A DNA stretch of 43,865 bases from Planctomycetota bacterium (GTDB taxonomy: Bacteria > Planctomycetota > Phycisphaerae > UBA1845 > PWPN01), in NCBI GenBank assembly GCA_022711465.1, contig JAKLEZ010000036.1, positions 1 to 43,865 on the forward strand. The letters run 5' to 3'. Position 1 is the stretch's first letter. The number at the start of each line of letters is the position of its first letter. The position numbers were made by a program, and so were the translations under genes. The notes below the pieces were generated by a model that was given only the letters and a program-made list of their open reading frames with translations, ran no database searches and was not told the origin of the DNA. Of the stretch, positions 1 through 6,962 are shown piece by piece.

Positions 1-265
1 CTTCAAACCGTCGCTACCGTACCCATCGAACACCGGCATGCCCCGGTATCCATGCACCCTGAACCGGCCGCCTGCGAGGTACTATCAAGCGGCCATCATC
101 CCGCTGTTCCTGCTATCGAACCATCAAGCTACGGTTGATGATCCGAGGGCGTGTCCCCGGAAAACGGGACACGCCTGAAGGGCTTCCCAACCCTGAACCA
201 GCCGCCCTGAACGCGCAGACAGGCAGAACTGCTATTGTTATGATCATCCTTGAACCGAGAGTCCC
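1..265. other. Left edge of window, no gene recognised
   Basis: No reading frame here looks coding. The only structure I see is a GC-rich stem-loop (listed separately at 149-174). It is followed by short CCCTGAAC-type motifs that recur near other hairpins in the first 2 kb. Confidence 0.5.
149..174. repeat. GC-rich perfect hairpin
   Basis: GCGTGTCCC (149-157) pairs perfectly with GGGACACGC (166-174) across an A-rich loop. It resembles the hairpin at 920-945, which also has GCGTG outer arms and AAAA in the loop, and a weaker one at 800-821. It could be a terminator of a gene lying left of the window or a dispersed hairpin repeat. There is no U-tract. Confidence 0.5.
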
Positions 266-625
266 ATGTTTGATTCCCCCACCGAGATTCTTCCCCACGA
301 ACACGTGCTCCTCGTGGCGATCCGCAGCTCCAGGCTCGACGAAGCGACCATGCGAAAGCTCGCGGTCGATGTCCTCGCCGCTGCAAGCAAGAGACCCGGC
401 GTGCCGATCGTGTTGGACGTAAGTCGGGTACGATTCGCTCCAAGTAGTTCGCTTGGCCTACTCGTGCAACTGGCCCGAGGTCTCAAGTTTGAGGGCCGCC
501 GACTTGTTCTGATCAACGTCGAACCCCGCCTTCTCGCGACCATCCAAGTGACCTGTCTTGATTCCGTTGTGGAGATTCACGACAACGTGGATCAGGTCGT
601 AAGCTCCCCACCGAAGAAACCCTGA
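266..625 (+). CDS. STAS-domain protein (anti-sigma factor antagonist-like)
   Basis: This 119-residue single-domain protein has the layout of STAS proteins. A first beta segment (HVLLVAIRSSRLDEA) is followed by a helix, the strand IVLDVSRVRF, then PSSSLGLLVQLARGL, where the SpoIIAA family carries its phosphorylatable Ser (about residues 60-62 here), and a last strand GRRLVLINVE followed by a helix ending in IHDNVDQVV. Proteins of this type bind anti-sigma factors or serine kinases in partner-switching control of sigma factors. No kinase or sigma gene lies beside it, so its partner must be elsewhere. The ATG at 266 is the first in frame and has only a weak purine-rich stretch (GAGAG) upstream. 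The family is clear and the specific pathway is unknown. Confidence 0.8.
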   Translation: MFDSPTEILPHEHVLLVAIRSSRLDEATMRKLAVDVLAAASKRPGVPIVLDVSRVRFAPSSSLGLLVQLARGLKFEGRRLVLINVEPRLLATIQVTCLDSVVEIHDNVDQVVSSPPKKP

Positions 626-946
626 TCCGCCGCCCTGAATGCATACAGCAAGGCGGCGCAGTCATGGGGATCTGCCGGTCATGGACTCGGGTAATCAGGA
701 ACAAGGCCGACACCGCTCTCGTGTACCGCCTGCCCCCAGGACAGCAAGCGGCAATCTCCGCCCATACTCTGCCTCGTCATTCGATTACGGGCGAGGAAGG
801 CGTGGCCAGGAAAAAAGGCCAGCGATGCCCAAATCGGCCCGGACACGGCGAGGCTTCCCGGCCCTGATACCGGCGGAGGAGGCCAACGCGTTCACCCCTG
901 CACTGAAGAACCGGGCAGAGCGTGGCCTCAAAACACCGGCCACGCC
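626..946. other. Intergenic region with hairpins
   Basis: No convincing gene is present. The region lies between the STAS gene and the end of the leftward two-gene unit. It holds a weak hairpin (TGGCC 803-807 with GGCCA 817-821, A-rich loop) and the strong one at 920-945. Short plus-strand frames have poor codon character. Confidence 0.5.
920..945 (-). terminator. Stem-loop after leftward hypothetical operon
   Basis: GCGTGGCC (920-927) pairs perfectly with GGCCACGC (938-945) around a 10-nt A-rich loop. It starts just one base beyond the stop codon of the leftward gene ending at 947, which fits a transcription stop. No clear U-tract follows, so it may instead stabilise the 3' end. Confidence 0.45.
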
Positions 947-1111
947 TCATCGTTTCGCACCCTTCGGCCGCAGCACCTTCTCCAGATGGATGACCTTGTA
1001 CCGAACGCCCCTGGCCCTGAGGTCACGAAGCCGCGTCTTCAGCAGCTGCTCGTGGCCCCGGGCGGCCAGCACAATGACCGGCGGAAGCCTGATATCATCT
1101 GAGCGGCTCAT
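947..1111 (-). CDS. Small basic hypothetical protein
   Basis: A 54-residue protein beginning MSRSDDIRLPPVIVLAARG and ending in a basic tail (LRPKGAKR). I do not recognise a family. The start at 1111 is chosen because its ATG overlaps the TGA of the upstream gene as ATGA, a typical sign of translational coupling. A longer in-frame start at 1150 would overlap that gene heavily. The middle has alternating hydrophobic strand and helix character (PPVIVLAARG, then EQLLKTRLRDLRARGVRYKVIHLEKVL), like one beta-alpha-beta unit. The product probably acts with the protein encoded just upstream. A stem-loop follows the stop codon. Confidence 0.6.
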   Translation of the reverse strand: MSRSDDIRLPPVIVLAARGHEQLLKTRLRDLRARGVRYKVIHLEKVLRPKGAKR

Positions 1112-1671
1112 GCGAACACCTCCGCCAGCTTGGCCTGCCGGCGTTTCCAACTGGCCTTGCGAAGCTCGGCAATCTCCTTCTGAAGCCGCTTGGCCTTGAG
1201 GTACAACCGGGCGAACGCGAGCATGTCCTCGTTCCCGATATCCGCCAGTTCGATGACGCCTCGGCCGAGGTACTTGAGCACCCGGTACTTGGCCTGGGGA
1301 AGCCTCGCACTCACCATCTCGAACATCATGACGGTGTCCCGAAACCTCTCAGAAAGCCGGTCAGCCTTGTACCTGGCCTTGTCGAGCTCCGGTACCCGGC
1401 GTTGAAAGTCCACGGTCCCGAACGCGTCTATCTGGACGCCGAGGTCGTCGTCGATGGTCGGCTTGATCCAGCCTCTCTTCGTTCTGACCGGCAAGGCGAG
1501 AATCGGTCCCCATGCCTGGAGCAGCACCTGCCGTTCCAGCTCCTCGATATCGGCCAGTTCCTCGTCATCCAGGTCCGGAACGCTGCCGTAGGGGTTCCTG
1601 CGGCCCTCGGCCAGAAGCGGCGACACGGGAACGCCTTCGACCTCGCATTCCTCAAGTTGTGGTTGTCTCAT
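1108..1671 (-). CDS. Hypothetical protein, first gene of a two-gene unit
   Basis: A 187-residue charged, soluble protein with no family I can name. It has an acidic N-terminal third (DLDDEELADIEELERQ). A central part (WIKPTIDDDLGVQIDAFGTVDF) is followed by a long helical, basic C-terminus (LYLKAKRLQKEIAELRKASWKRRQAKLAEVF) that looks like a coiled coil. There is no signal peptide or membrane segment. The ATG at 1671 is preferred because GGAGGT lies about 7 nt upstream. An in-frame start at 1770 would run through a strong hairpin. The stop overlaps the start of the next gene by four bases, so the two are co-translated. Confidence 0.65.
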   Translation of the reverse strand: MRQPQLEECEVEGVPVSPLLAEGRRNPYGSVPDLDDEELADIEELERQVLLQAWGPILALPVRTKRGWIKPTIDDDLGVQIDAFGTVDFQRRVPELDKARYKADRLSERFRDTVMMFEMVSARLPQAKYRVLKYLGRGVIELADIGNEDMLAFARLYLKAKRLQKEIAELRKASWKRRQAKLAEVFA

Positions 1672-1695
1672 GGTATGTACCTCCGGCACGGCCAG

Positions 1696-1732
1696 CTCTT
1701 GTGGCGGGTCGCCCAATCCTGAGCGACCCGCC
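1696..1732 (-). promoter_or_regulatory. 5' leader hairpin, same as at 40868-40907
   Basis: On the minus strand a 10-bp perfect stem (GGCGGGTCGC with GCGACCCGCC, 10-nt loop) is followed by CACAAGAG. It lies about 20-30 nt before the Shine-Dalgarno sequence of the gene starting at 1671. The same stem and flank (plus-strand CTCTTGTGGCGGGT, then C or T, then GC) recur upstream of the antitoxin-like gene near 40.8 kb. This suggests a shared regulatory leader rather than chance. Confidence 0.5.
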
Positions 1733-1868
1733 TCCTGAACCGTTGAATCCTCGCCTTCCTGCGAGACCACCTTTTATGCCTTTCGGCAAGCACCATGGAT
1801 CCTGGCCAAGGCCTTGGCCACGAGAATCTTGCCGACCAGGCTTAAATGGTGGGATCGTGCGGTGAGGA

Positions 1869-1910
1869 TTCCTGAGTCCGCAGGACGAATATCACGGCCG
1901 TGGCCGTGAC
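1869..1910. repeat. 42-bp direct repeat, copy 1
   Basis: The block beginning TTCCTGAGTCCGCAGGACGA is identical by eye to 39411-39452. It contains a near-palindrome CACGGCC-GT-GGCCGTG. Both copies lie a few hundred bases upstream of the duplicated zinc-finger genes. Confidence 0.8.
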
Positions 1911-2066
1911 AAGGCAGCCGGGCGTTGGCTGAATCGCCCGTGCTATATCCTCACCGATCGACATTCCAGGCGAGCCTGCGTGGCCGGAAGCGGCCAGCTC
2001 GCATCACAGTTCTCAGCCGCAGTCCCTGCACTCATACCCGCGGCACCGGATGGCCGATGTACCGTT

Positions 2067-2657
2067 ATGTCTCACCCGGGTGTCTTGTCGCGGCATGGAT
2101 TCCACCCTCCCGACGTGCTGCGCGGTCAAGCCGAACTGGTCTTCGATGCGGATCATCTCGACCGTGTCGTACGCGAGGGGATCCTGAAGGCAAGAACCAG
2201 CCTGGACATCGCCACAGCGGATTTCAAAGCGATGCTCGTGCCGACGGCCAGTGGCCGGCGGGCGAAATCCATCATCGACGTCTTCTGCCATCTGGCCGGC
2301 AAGGGCGTGGAGATCCGCCTCCTTCATGGTGGCATACCCAGCAGGGCCGTGCTCCAGGGACTCCGCCGGCAGTTGCCGGGCGGGGTCATGATCCGGCGGT
2401 GTCCGCGCCTGCATGCCAAGGCGGTCATCATCGATTGTGGTTCGATGTACCTGGGCAGCGCCAATCTCACCGGAGCGGGCCTTGGCGCAAAGGGTCGGGG
2501 CAAACGCAACTTCGAGATCGGCGTTTGGACCCATGCGTCGGCCCTCATCGATGCCGTCCTCGAGCACTTCAACGCCTTGTGGGAGGGGCGGCTGTGCCAG
2601 TCCTGCCGTCGTCATGAGGTATGCCCTGTTCCCCTCGAAGAGCCGCGCCTGGGTTGA
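2067..2657 (+). CDS. Phospholipase D-like (HKD) domain protein
   Basis: A 196-residue protein with one PLD-family HKD motif: His116, Lys118 and Asp123 in LHAKAVIIDCGS, followed by the GSxN signature (GSANLTG, about 130-135) and a conserved Glu150 (NFEIG). A single HKD per chain implies a homodimer, as in Nuc-type nucleases. The N-terminal half has the expected mixed alpha/beta pattern (KARTSLDIATADFKAML). The C-terminus adds CQSC and HEVC (Cys177, 180, 186), a possible small metal site uncommon in minimal PLD nucleases. The ATG at 2067 lacks a strong Shine-Dalgarno sequence, and an in-frame GTG at 1980 is possible. It may be a nuclease or a phosphodiesterase. The zinc-finger gene follows in the same direction, so a DNA-related role is plausible. 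Confidence 0.75.
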   Translation: MSHPGVLSRHGFHPPDVLRGQAELVFDADHLDRVVREGILKARTSLDIATADFKAMLVPTASGRRAKSIIDVFCHLAGKGVEIRLLHGGIPSRAVLQGLRRQLPGGVMIRRCPRLHAKAVIIDCGSMYLGSANLTGAGLGAKGRGKRNFEIGVWTHASALIDAVLEHFNALWEGRLCQSCRRHEVCPVPLEEPRLG

Positions 2658-2716
2658 GCGTGCTTACGCCTGTTCAGGAGGTTAGAATCCTATCTATGTC
2701 GATCAGGAGCCCCCAC

Positions 2717-2998
2717 ATGCCACGAAAGAAAGCTGCGAAGTTACGTTGTACCAAGTGCGGTAAGACGTTCAAGATGGCCATGCACCTCGGCCGGCACATG
2801 AAGACCATCCACGGCCAGGCCAAGCGATTGAAGGCCAAGAAGGGCCGCAAGCCCGCTGCCCGGAAAGGCCGACGTGCTGGAACTGCCCAAATAGCGGGTC
2901 TGCACGACCTGTCACTTGACCAGTTGGTCGGGCTGATTGCCGCCGCAAAGGCAGAAGCAGACCGCCGGATGGCAGAGCTCCAGAAGGCGATTCAATAG
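2717..2998 (+). CDS. Bacterial C2H2 zinc-finger protein, copy 1
   Basis: A 93-residue protein with one classical C2H2 finger (Cys11, Cys14, Phe18, Leu24, His27, His32: CTKCGKTFKMAMHLGRHMKTIH). A Lys/Arg-rich linker follows (AKRLKAKKGRKPAARKGRR). The C-terminal part, LHDLSLDQLVGLIAAAKAEA and on, is a likely amphipathic or dimerising helix. The basic linker suggests DNA or RNA binding, and the C-terminus may oligomerise. AGGAG lies about 8 nt before the ATG, fixing the start at 2717 rather than the in-frame 2621. A near-identical gene sits at 39708-39986, with the matching DNA running a few bases past the stop. The family is clear at motif level and its role is unknown. Confidence 0.85.
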   Translation: MPRKKAAKLRCTKCGKTFKMAMHLGRHMKTIHGQAKRLKAKKGRKPAARKGRRAGTAQIAGLHDLSLDQLVGLIAAAKAEADRRMAELQKAIQ

Positions 2999-3011
2999 GT
3001 GACGGTCGGGC

Positions 3012-3427
3012 GTGTGGCAGAACGCACGCGTTGGAGACTACGAGCCAGGGCTATCACTTGGCTTTTCCAGGGGCTCACTCCGAGTCTGTTATACACGCGA
3101 GATCAGCCCCTTCAACGTGTCCCCTCCGCCTCCGAAAACGACGCTACCTCCAAGATGCCGCTTGATGCTGAACGGCGTCTTGTTTCGATGGTACGTCGAG
3201 GACATCCCGTATGGCGTAAACTACCCCTTGGGACCGCGTAAAGGCAATTACGTTGAAATTCCCCTAGGGTTGTCTCAGTTCTCCTTCTGATGTATCCGAC
3301 CGTGACCTTCATCCGTGGCCCCCTTCGCCGCCATCGTCGGCGCAAGAAGGGCCTGTGCGTAACGTGTGCCTACAACCTGGTGGGCAACGTCAGCGGTCGA
3401 TGTCCAGAATGCGGCGGAAAAGTGTGA
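3012..3427 (+). pseudogene. Frameshifted planctomycetal zinc-ribbon membrane-type protein
   Basis: Two frames together match a protein type I know from Planctomycetes. Frame one (3012-3265) reads FRWYVEDIPYGVNYPLGPRK and on to VEIPL. Frame two (from about 3262 to the stop at 3425-3427) reads VVSVLLLMYPTVTFIRGPLR, then a basic stretch and a zinc ribbon (CVTCAYNLVGNVSGRCPECG). The switch sits in the C-run of AAATTCCCCTAGG near 3260, consistent with a one-base indel. The usual N-terminal membrane segment is missing, because the frame begins right at the edge of the duplicated zinc-finger segment. It is therefore a truncated and frameshifted relic. The family assignment is from memory. Confidence 0.6.
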
Positions 3428-3518
3428 GATGAGCACAATGACGCAGCGAGTACACCGATGTGAGGTGAGCGTGTACATAACCTCGGCTGGTCTGCTTTCG
3501 AGACGCGGGAGTATAGCG

Positions 3519-4274
3519 ATGAGCCTGACGGGGCGGCTTGTTATGGCATCCCTGCTACCGGTTATGCTTCTGGCGGCAACCGGCTGTGCCACCACAAAGA
3601 GCGGCAAGACGGCATCCACCACCACACAGGTAGCGAGGATTGAGCTTACCGGCACCAGCGGAGCACAGACCACCGGCTTCTACATACGTGACGGTCGCCG
3701 CGTGGACCTGGACGGCATGTTGCCAGTGACCATCGCTGAGCCGGGCGTGTCGCAGCTTGCGGTTCGCAAGACAAACAAGATGGACAACCTGGTCGTTTCA
3801 ACGAAAAGCCCCAGCGGCTTTAGTTCCACGAACTCGCCGCCCGGCGATGCGCAAGGAATCCGCCTGGATCTGGAGAGAGGGGGTGGCATGTCGGTCATTC
3901 CGCCGGAAGAATCGCTTTCACGTCCCCACAACTCCCTGATTGTCATCGCTCCGTATTGGCATGAGGGCACATGGGTGTTCGAGGACGCGAAGGTGGGGCT
4001 CAGGCAGGAACCCTTTGTTGCAGGCGTTCCCGAGATGATTGACTGCCTCGTGAAGGACATCCCCAGCGCCAGGCAAGGATTTCGACTGACGTGTTCGGCC
4101 AGCCCCTTTCCCGGTTTTCAAAAGAAGCTGTTGTGGGTCCGCGCGGAATCGGGCGGCAACCACTACCGACTTGAGGAGCCGCCGATGGAGGGGTGGCTCT
4201 GTCCAGCCATGTTCCGCTACTTCGCGGAAACCCCGAAGGAGTTGTACGTCAGAGCAGATCCCAAGGGCGAGTAA
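3519..4274 (+). CDS. Lipoprotein with DUF6717-like C-terminal domain
   Basis: A 251-residue protein. It starts with a lipoprotein signal (MSLTGRLVMASLLPVMLLAA, lipobox ending TGC, lipidated Cys23), so it should be membrane anchored on the outside. The region after it is Ser/Thr-rich, then a beta-rich part. The C-terminal about 110 residues (WVFEDAKVGLRQEPFVAGVP, later LLWVRAESGGNHYRLEEPPM, then EGWLCPAMFRYF, ending ELYVRADP) resemble what I recall as DUF6717, a small domain of unknown function common in Planctomycetes. The start at 3519 is chosen for the signal peptide, since the frame is open upstream to 3366 but encodes nothing signal-like. The gene ends about 25 bp before the integrase remnant. 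The fusion of lipoprotein stalk and DUF6717 is unusual in my experience. Confidence 0.7.
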   Translation: MSLTGRLVMASLLPVMLLAATGCATTKSGKTASTTTQVARIELTGTSGAQTTGFYIRDGRRVDLDGMLPVTIAEPGVSQLAVRKTNKMDNLVVSTKSPSGFSSTNSPPGDAQGIRLDLERGGGMSVIPPEESLSRPHNSLIVIAPYWHEGTWVFEDAKVGLRQEPFVAGVPEMIDCLVKDIPSARQGFRLTCSASPFPGFQKKLLWVRAESGGNHYRLEEPPMEGWLCPAMFRYFAETPKELYVRADPKGE

Positions 4275-4298
4275 CGACACCGCACCGGGACCACACGC

Positions 4299-4430
4299 TC
4301 AGAACTGGAACGGTATCGAGTTTACCGTTGCCCGCTTGTCCTTGGGCATGAAGTGGATGTATCGCCGGGTGGTCTTCGGGTCCAGATGCCCCAAGGTCAT
4401 TGGGCTGATCGAGTCGCGGTCTTCTTTCCA
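4299..4430 (-). pseudogene. C-terminal remnant of a tyrosine recombinase/integrase
   Basis: The leftward frame ends with LGHLDPKTTRRYIHFMPKDK and then RATVNSIPFQF before a stop at 4299. This matches the extreme C-terminus of phage-type integrases, where the catalytic Tyr lies in TTRRYIH after the LGH box. The rest of the integrase is absent: upstream sequence in this frame is unrelated and merges into the subtilase remnant. It is evidence of a past mobile element at this site. Confidence 0.55.
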
Positions 4431-4756
4431 CGAACAGCCTCGATAAACGCTGGTGGATTCACAACAGCCATACCGCTCGTCTTCGCTGCCGTGCTGGACC
4501 ATAGCTTCACGATCTCGTGCGGCGCGATGTCCGGGTCCACCTGCAAGGCCAGAGCGGCCAGACCGGCAAGGTACGGGACCGTCCAACTCATGCCGCCGTC
4601 GCGCCAGAAGAAGTAGTCGTCACGCCCGGTATAGTACGCCGTCGTGCGGTTGCCGCCCGGGACGTACAGCAGGGAGGATCTGCGCACGCCGAATTGAGAC
4701 ACGTAGCTTGCGGGCGACTCCGGGTCCGCGCCAGGCTCCCACTTGAGGATTGCCAA
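4397..4756 (-). pseudogene. C-terminal remnant of a subtilisin-like (S8) protease
   Basis: About 120 residues remain. The key motif is GGMSWTVPYLAGLAALALQ, which corresponds to the catalytic-Ser block of subtilases (G-T/M-S-x-x-x-P-x-x-A-G), followed by the usual helix and PHEIVKLWSSTAAKTS. The Asp and His blocks are missing. The open frame may extend to about 4800, where the neighbouring secreted gene ends. The fragment starts without a Shine-Dalgarno sequence and overlaps the integrase remnant, so I treat it as a decayed gene fragment and not a functional protease. Confidence 0.6.
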
Positions 4757-4790
4757 TTGATAGGCCGCGGAGTCGCCAACGCGCTCTGGC

Positions 4791-6524
4791 TCACCGCCTT
4801 CGCGGCTGGTGACGAAACGCGACCAGGGAGAGCATGCTCAGCCCGACCATGGCCCCCGCCAAGCTCCCAACGGCTCCGGATCCGCAGAGCGAGGCTGCGG
4901 GGGGCGGGCCGCTGCTATTGCAGCCGTCCCAGTCGGGCTGCCCGCATCCACACGTACCCGGATGTGTCTTGGCGATGTCGTTCGGGCAGCCGTCCTGCAG
5001 GTCCGGTGTGCCGTCGCCATCGCTGTCCAGCTGGTCCGCGGCGCAACCATTCGCATCCACGCTTGCACCGGGCGGAGTGCCCCGGCAGGCGTCCTGTTCG
5101 TCGCGCACCCCGTCGCCGTCGAGATCGTCCTGGGCCAGCGAGCAGCCGCTCGCGTTGACGCTTGCCCCGGCGGCGGTGTTGGCGCAGACGTCGCGGATGT
5201 CGGGCACGCCGTCGTTGTCGCTGTCGCGCTCGGCGTCGGCGCAGCCATCGTTACCGATGGTCGCGCCGGGCGGGGTATTCGGGCAGGCGTCGTTCACGTC
5301 CTGCACGCCGTCGTTGTCGGTATCCGACAGCGAGCAACCGTTGGTATCCACGAGCTTACCGGCCGGCGTGCTGGGGCATTGGTCCACATCATCACAGACA
5401 CCGTCCTGGTCTACGTCGAGCGCACCGTGCAAAGCCCATGATCCGTATTCGTCATAACCGTTTCGGCTGGTTCTCAAATACCCCGCAGTCAGGAGTTGAC
5501 CCTGGTATGCCACCACGCCGCATGGCGCGACGCCCGCGTCTCCAACCTGGGACCAGTTCGTGCCATTCCACGCGAAGATGCTGCCATTACCGAGCGAGAC
5601 CGGGCGAGCATTCAGTGTAGTCCGGACTGCATATCGCATGAACTCGTCGGTCGTTGAAACCCAATCCGTTCCGTTCCAGACGGCCACGTTCGGCACATAG
5701 TTGCCGCTCGGAAAAAGATGTGATCCGCGGGCCACCAGTTTGCCGTTCTCGACGGCTACGCTCACGCTTTGCGTCATATCGTCGCCGAAGCCGGAACCCA
5801 TGGTGGACCAAGTGCCGCCATCCCATTGAGCCACGTGATTGACCTGTAGTCCATTCAGATAGGTCATCGAGCCCGCGGCGATGAGCTTGTCCTGGTAAAC
5901 CGCCAGCGATCCAATGTCGGAGTTTATGGTGATGCCGCTATCCGTCCAGGTGCCGGTCCAAATGAACACTCCGCGCTTCGGGGTGGGTGTAAACGGAATG
6001 CCTGTGTACGTGTTGCCGGCCACGAACAGAGCGCCGTGGTACTCGACCATCGTGTACACCAGGCCGACACCCGGGACACCCTGGGCCGGGCCGAGAGGCC
6101 ACCACCTGCTTCCGTCCCACCGGGCGATACCGTTCAAGCTGACAACCGGGTTGCCGGCCGTCGTTGTAAAGCTGCCCCCCGCGATGAGACTGCCGCCGTA
6201 CACGCCGAACGTGTTCACGCCCCCCAATCCCAGAAATCCATCACCGACCTGGGACCAGGTCGAGCCGGTCCAACGGGCAATGCTGCGGACGGAGTTGCCG
6301 CCAATCGTCTCGAAGTAGCCCGCGACGTAAACCGCCGGCCCGGTCCCGTCGTCCCAGACCGTCAGGGCATTTACGTTGAGATAACCCGGATGCTCAGGTA
6401 CACCGAAGTCATTCCGGAAGTCCCAGAATTGTGGGCACGCCGCCCGGACCGGAGCAGGCGGGAGAGAACAGATGACCGTGAGGACAATCGAAGCCGTTCC
6501 CAAGAAAATCTGATTCTTGAACAT
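4791..6524 (-). CDS. Secreted propeller-like protein with thrombospondin type 3 repeats and C-terminal anchor
   Basis: A 577-residue protein. A signal peptide (FLGTASIVLTVICSLPPAPV, cleavage near AACP) leads into about 350 residues with recurrent units of the form IARW(T/D)GS.W..VG and YxGxLIAGGSF. These look like Kelch/propeller blades of delta-60-type proteins. From about residue 385 come Ca-binding thrombospondin type 3 repeats (DTDNDGVQDVNDACPNTPPG and relatives, four to five units). The C-terminus has a short hydrophobic helix (LAGAMVGLSMLSLVAF) followed by RHQPRRR, the layout of a C-terminal sorting or anchoring signal, though without a PEP motif. GGAGG precedes the ATG at 6524. It has no dockerin tail, unlike the neighbours. 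Function unknown, probably cell-surface. Confidence 0.8.
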   Translation of the reverse strand: MFKNQIFLGTASIVLTVICSLPPAPVRAACPQFWDFRNDFGVPEHPGYLNVNALTVWDDGTGPAVYVAGYFETIGGNSVRSIARWTGSTWSQVGDGFLGLGGVNTFGVYGGSLIAGGSFTTTAGNPVVSLNGIARWDGSRWWPLGPAQGVPGVGLVYTMVEYHGALFVAGNTYTGIPFTPTPKRGVFIWTGTWTDSGITINSDIGSLAVYQDKLIAAGSMTYLNGLQVNHVAQWDGGTWSTMGSGFGDDMTQSVSVAVENGKLVARGSHLFPSGNYVPNVAVWNGTDWVSTTDEFMRYAVRTTLNARPVSLGNGSIFAWNGTNWSQVGDAGVAPCGVVAYQGQLLTAGYLRTSRNGYDEYGSWALHGALDVDQDGVCDDVDQCPSTPAGKLVDTNGCSLSDTDNDGVQDVNDACPNTPPGATIGNDGCADAERDSDNDGVPDIRDVCANTAAGASVNASGCSLAQDDLDGDGVRDEQDACRGTPPGASVDANGCAADQLDSDGDGTPDLQDGCPNDIAKTHPGTCGCGQPDWDGCNSSGPPPAASLCGSGAVGSLAGAMVGLSMLSLVAFRHQPRRR

Positions 6525-6575
6525 GCAAGTGGCCTCCGTCGTGTGCTTGCGAAATGACGCGTTGCTAGCACCAGT

Positions 6576-6893
6576 CTACCAGCTTGCGACCCGAATACAA
6601 TCCGATGTTTGGGGCGGCAGGCAGTCCTCCTCTGGTCCAGCCTCACCGGGGGTGTTCACAGAAGGCGAAATGATGCGATTGACAACCTCTCCATTATTCG
6701 GTGGTGGTGGAACCTCTTGTCTCAGGCCACATTCAGGACAGACCACAGTCCATTCCAACATGGGAACACCTCTCTCATTGTCATCTCGCCTGAACCATCC
6801 CGCCATCAAGCCGACCAAGTCATATCCGCAACGCTTGCACGCAACATGTACGGTGTTGACCCGACGGCCTATGCCCAGTGGGATGCCGTTCAG
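6576..6893 (-). CDS. Small zinc-ribbon protein, start uncertain
   Basis: The frame contains CKRCGYDLVGLMAGW (first Cys pair near 6839) and CPECGLRQEVPPPP (second pair), giving a CxxC...CxxC zinc ribbon of the kind widespread in small planctomycetal proteins. The rest is short and low in complexity, and ends ...CIRVASW. The frame is open up to 6905 but has no ATG before the first Cys pair. CTG at 6893, with GGAG upstream, would be the best non-canonical start. Starts at 6818 or 6761 would lose half of the ribbon. It may therefore be a truncated gene. Function unknown. Confidence 0.35.
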   Translation of the reverse strand: MNGIPLGIGRRVNTVHVACKRCGYDLVGLMAGWFRRDDNERGVPMLEWTVVCPECGLRQEVPPPPNNGEVVNRIISPSVNTPGEAGPEEDCLPPQTSDCIRVASW

Positions 6894-6962
6894 TTGGATC
6901 TCCGATCAGTCCTTCCGTTCCTCTGGCATAACGCACTCACCAAGGCGGCCACCCGCGTCGGA

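Larger units (their letters stand above)
1672..2066. other. Intergenic region between divergent genes, rich in palindromes
   Basis: This region lies between the leftward hypothetical gene and the rightward PLD-like gene. It contains a leader hairpin (1696-1732), a perfect 18-bp palindrome TGGCCAAGGCCTTGGCCA (1803-1820) and a 42-bp block (1869-1910) repeated at 39411-39452. A 42-residue very basic leftward frame (1796 to 1668) overlaps the start of the 1671 gene as ATGA. I consider it too weak to call. Confidence 0.5.

Noticed and set aside
1668..1796. Leftward 42-residue, Arg-rich frame overlapping the start of the 1671 gene as ATGA
   Set aside because: Weak ribosome site and the frame runs through the leader hairpin. 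Composition is that of GC-rich chance frames. It could be a leader peptide but nothing supports it beyond the overlap.
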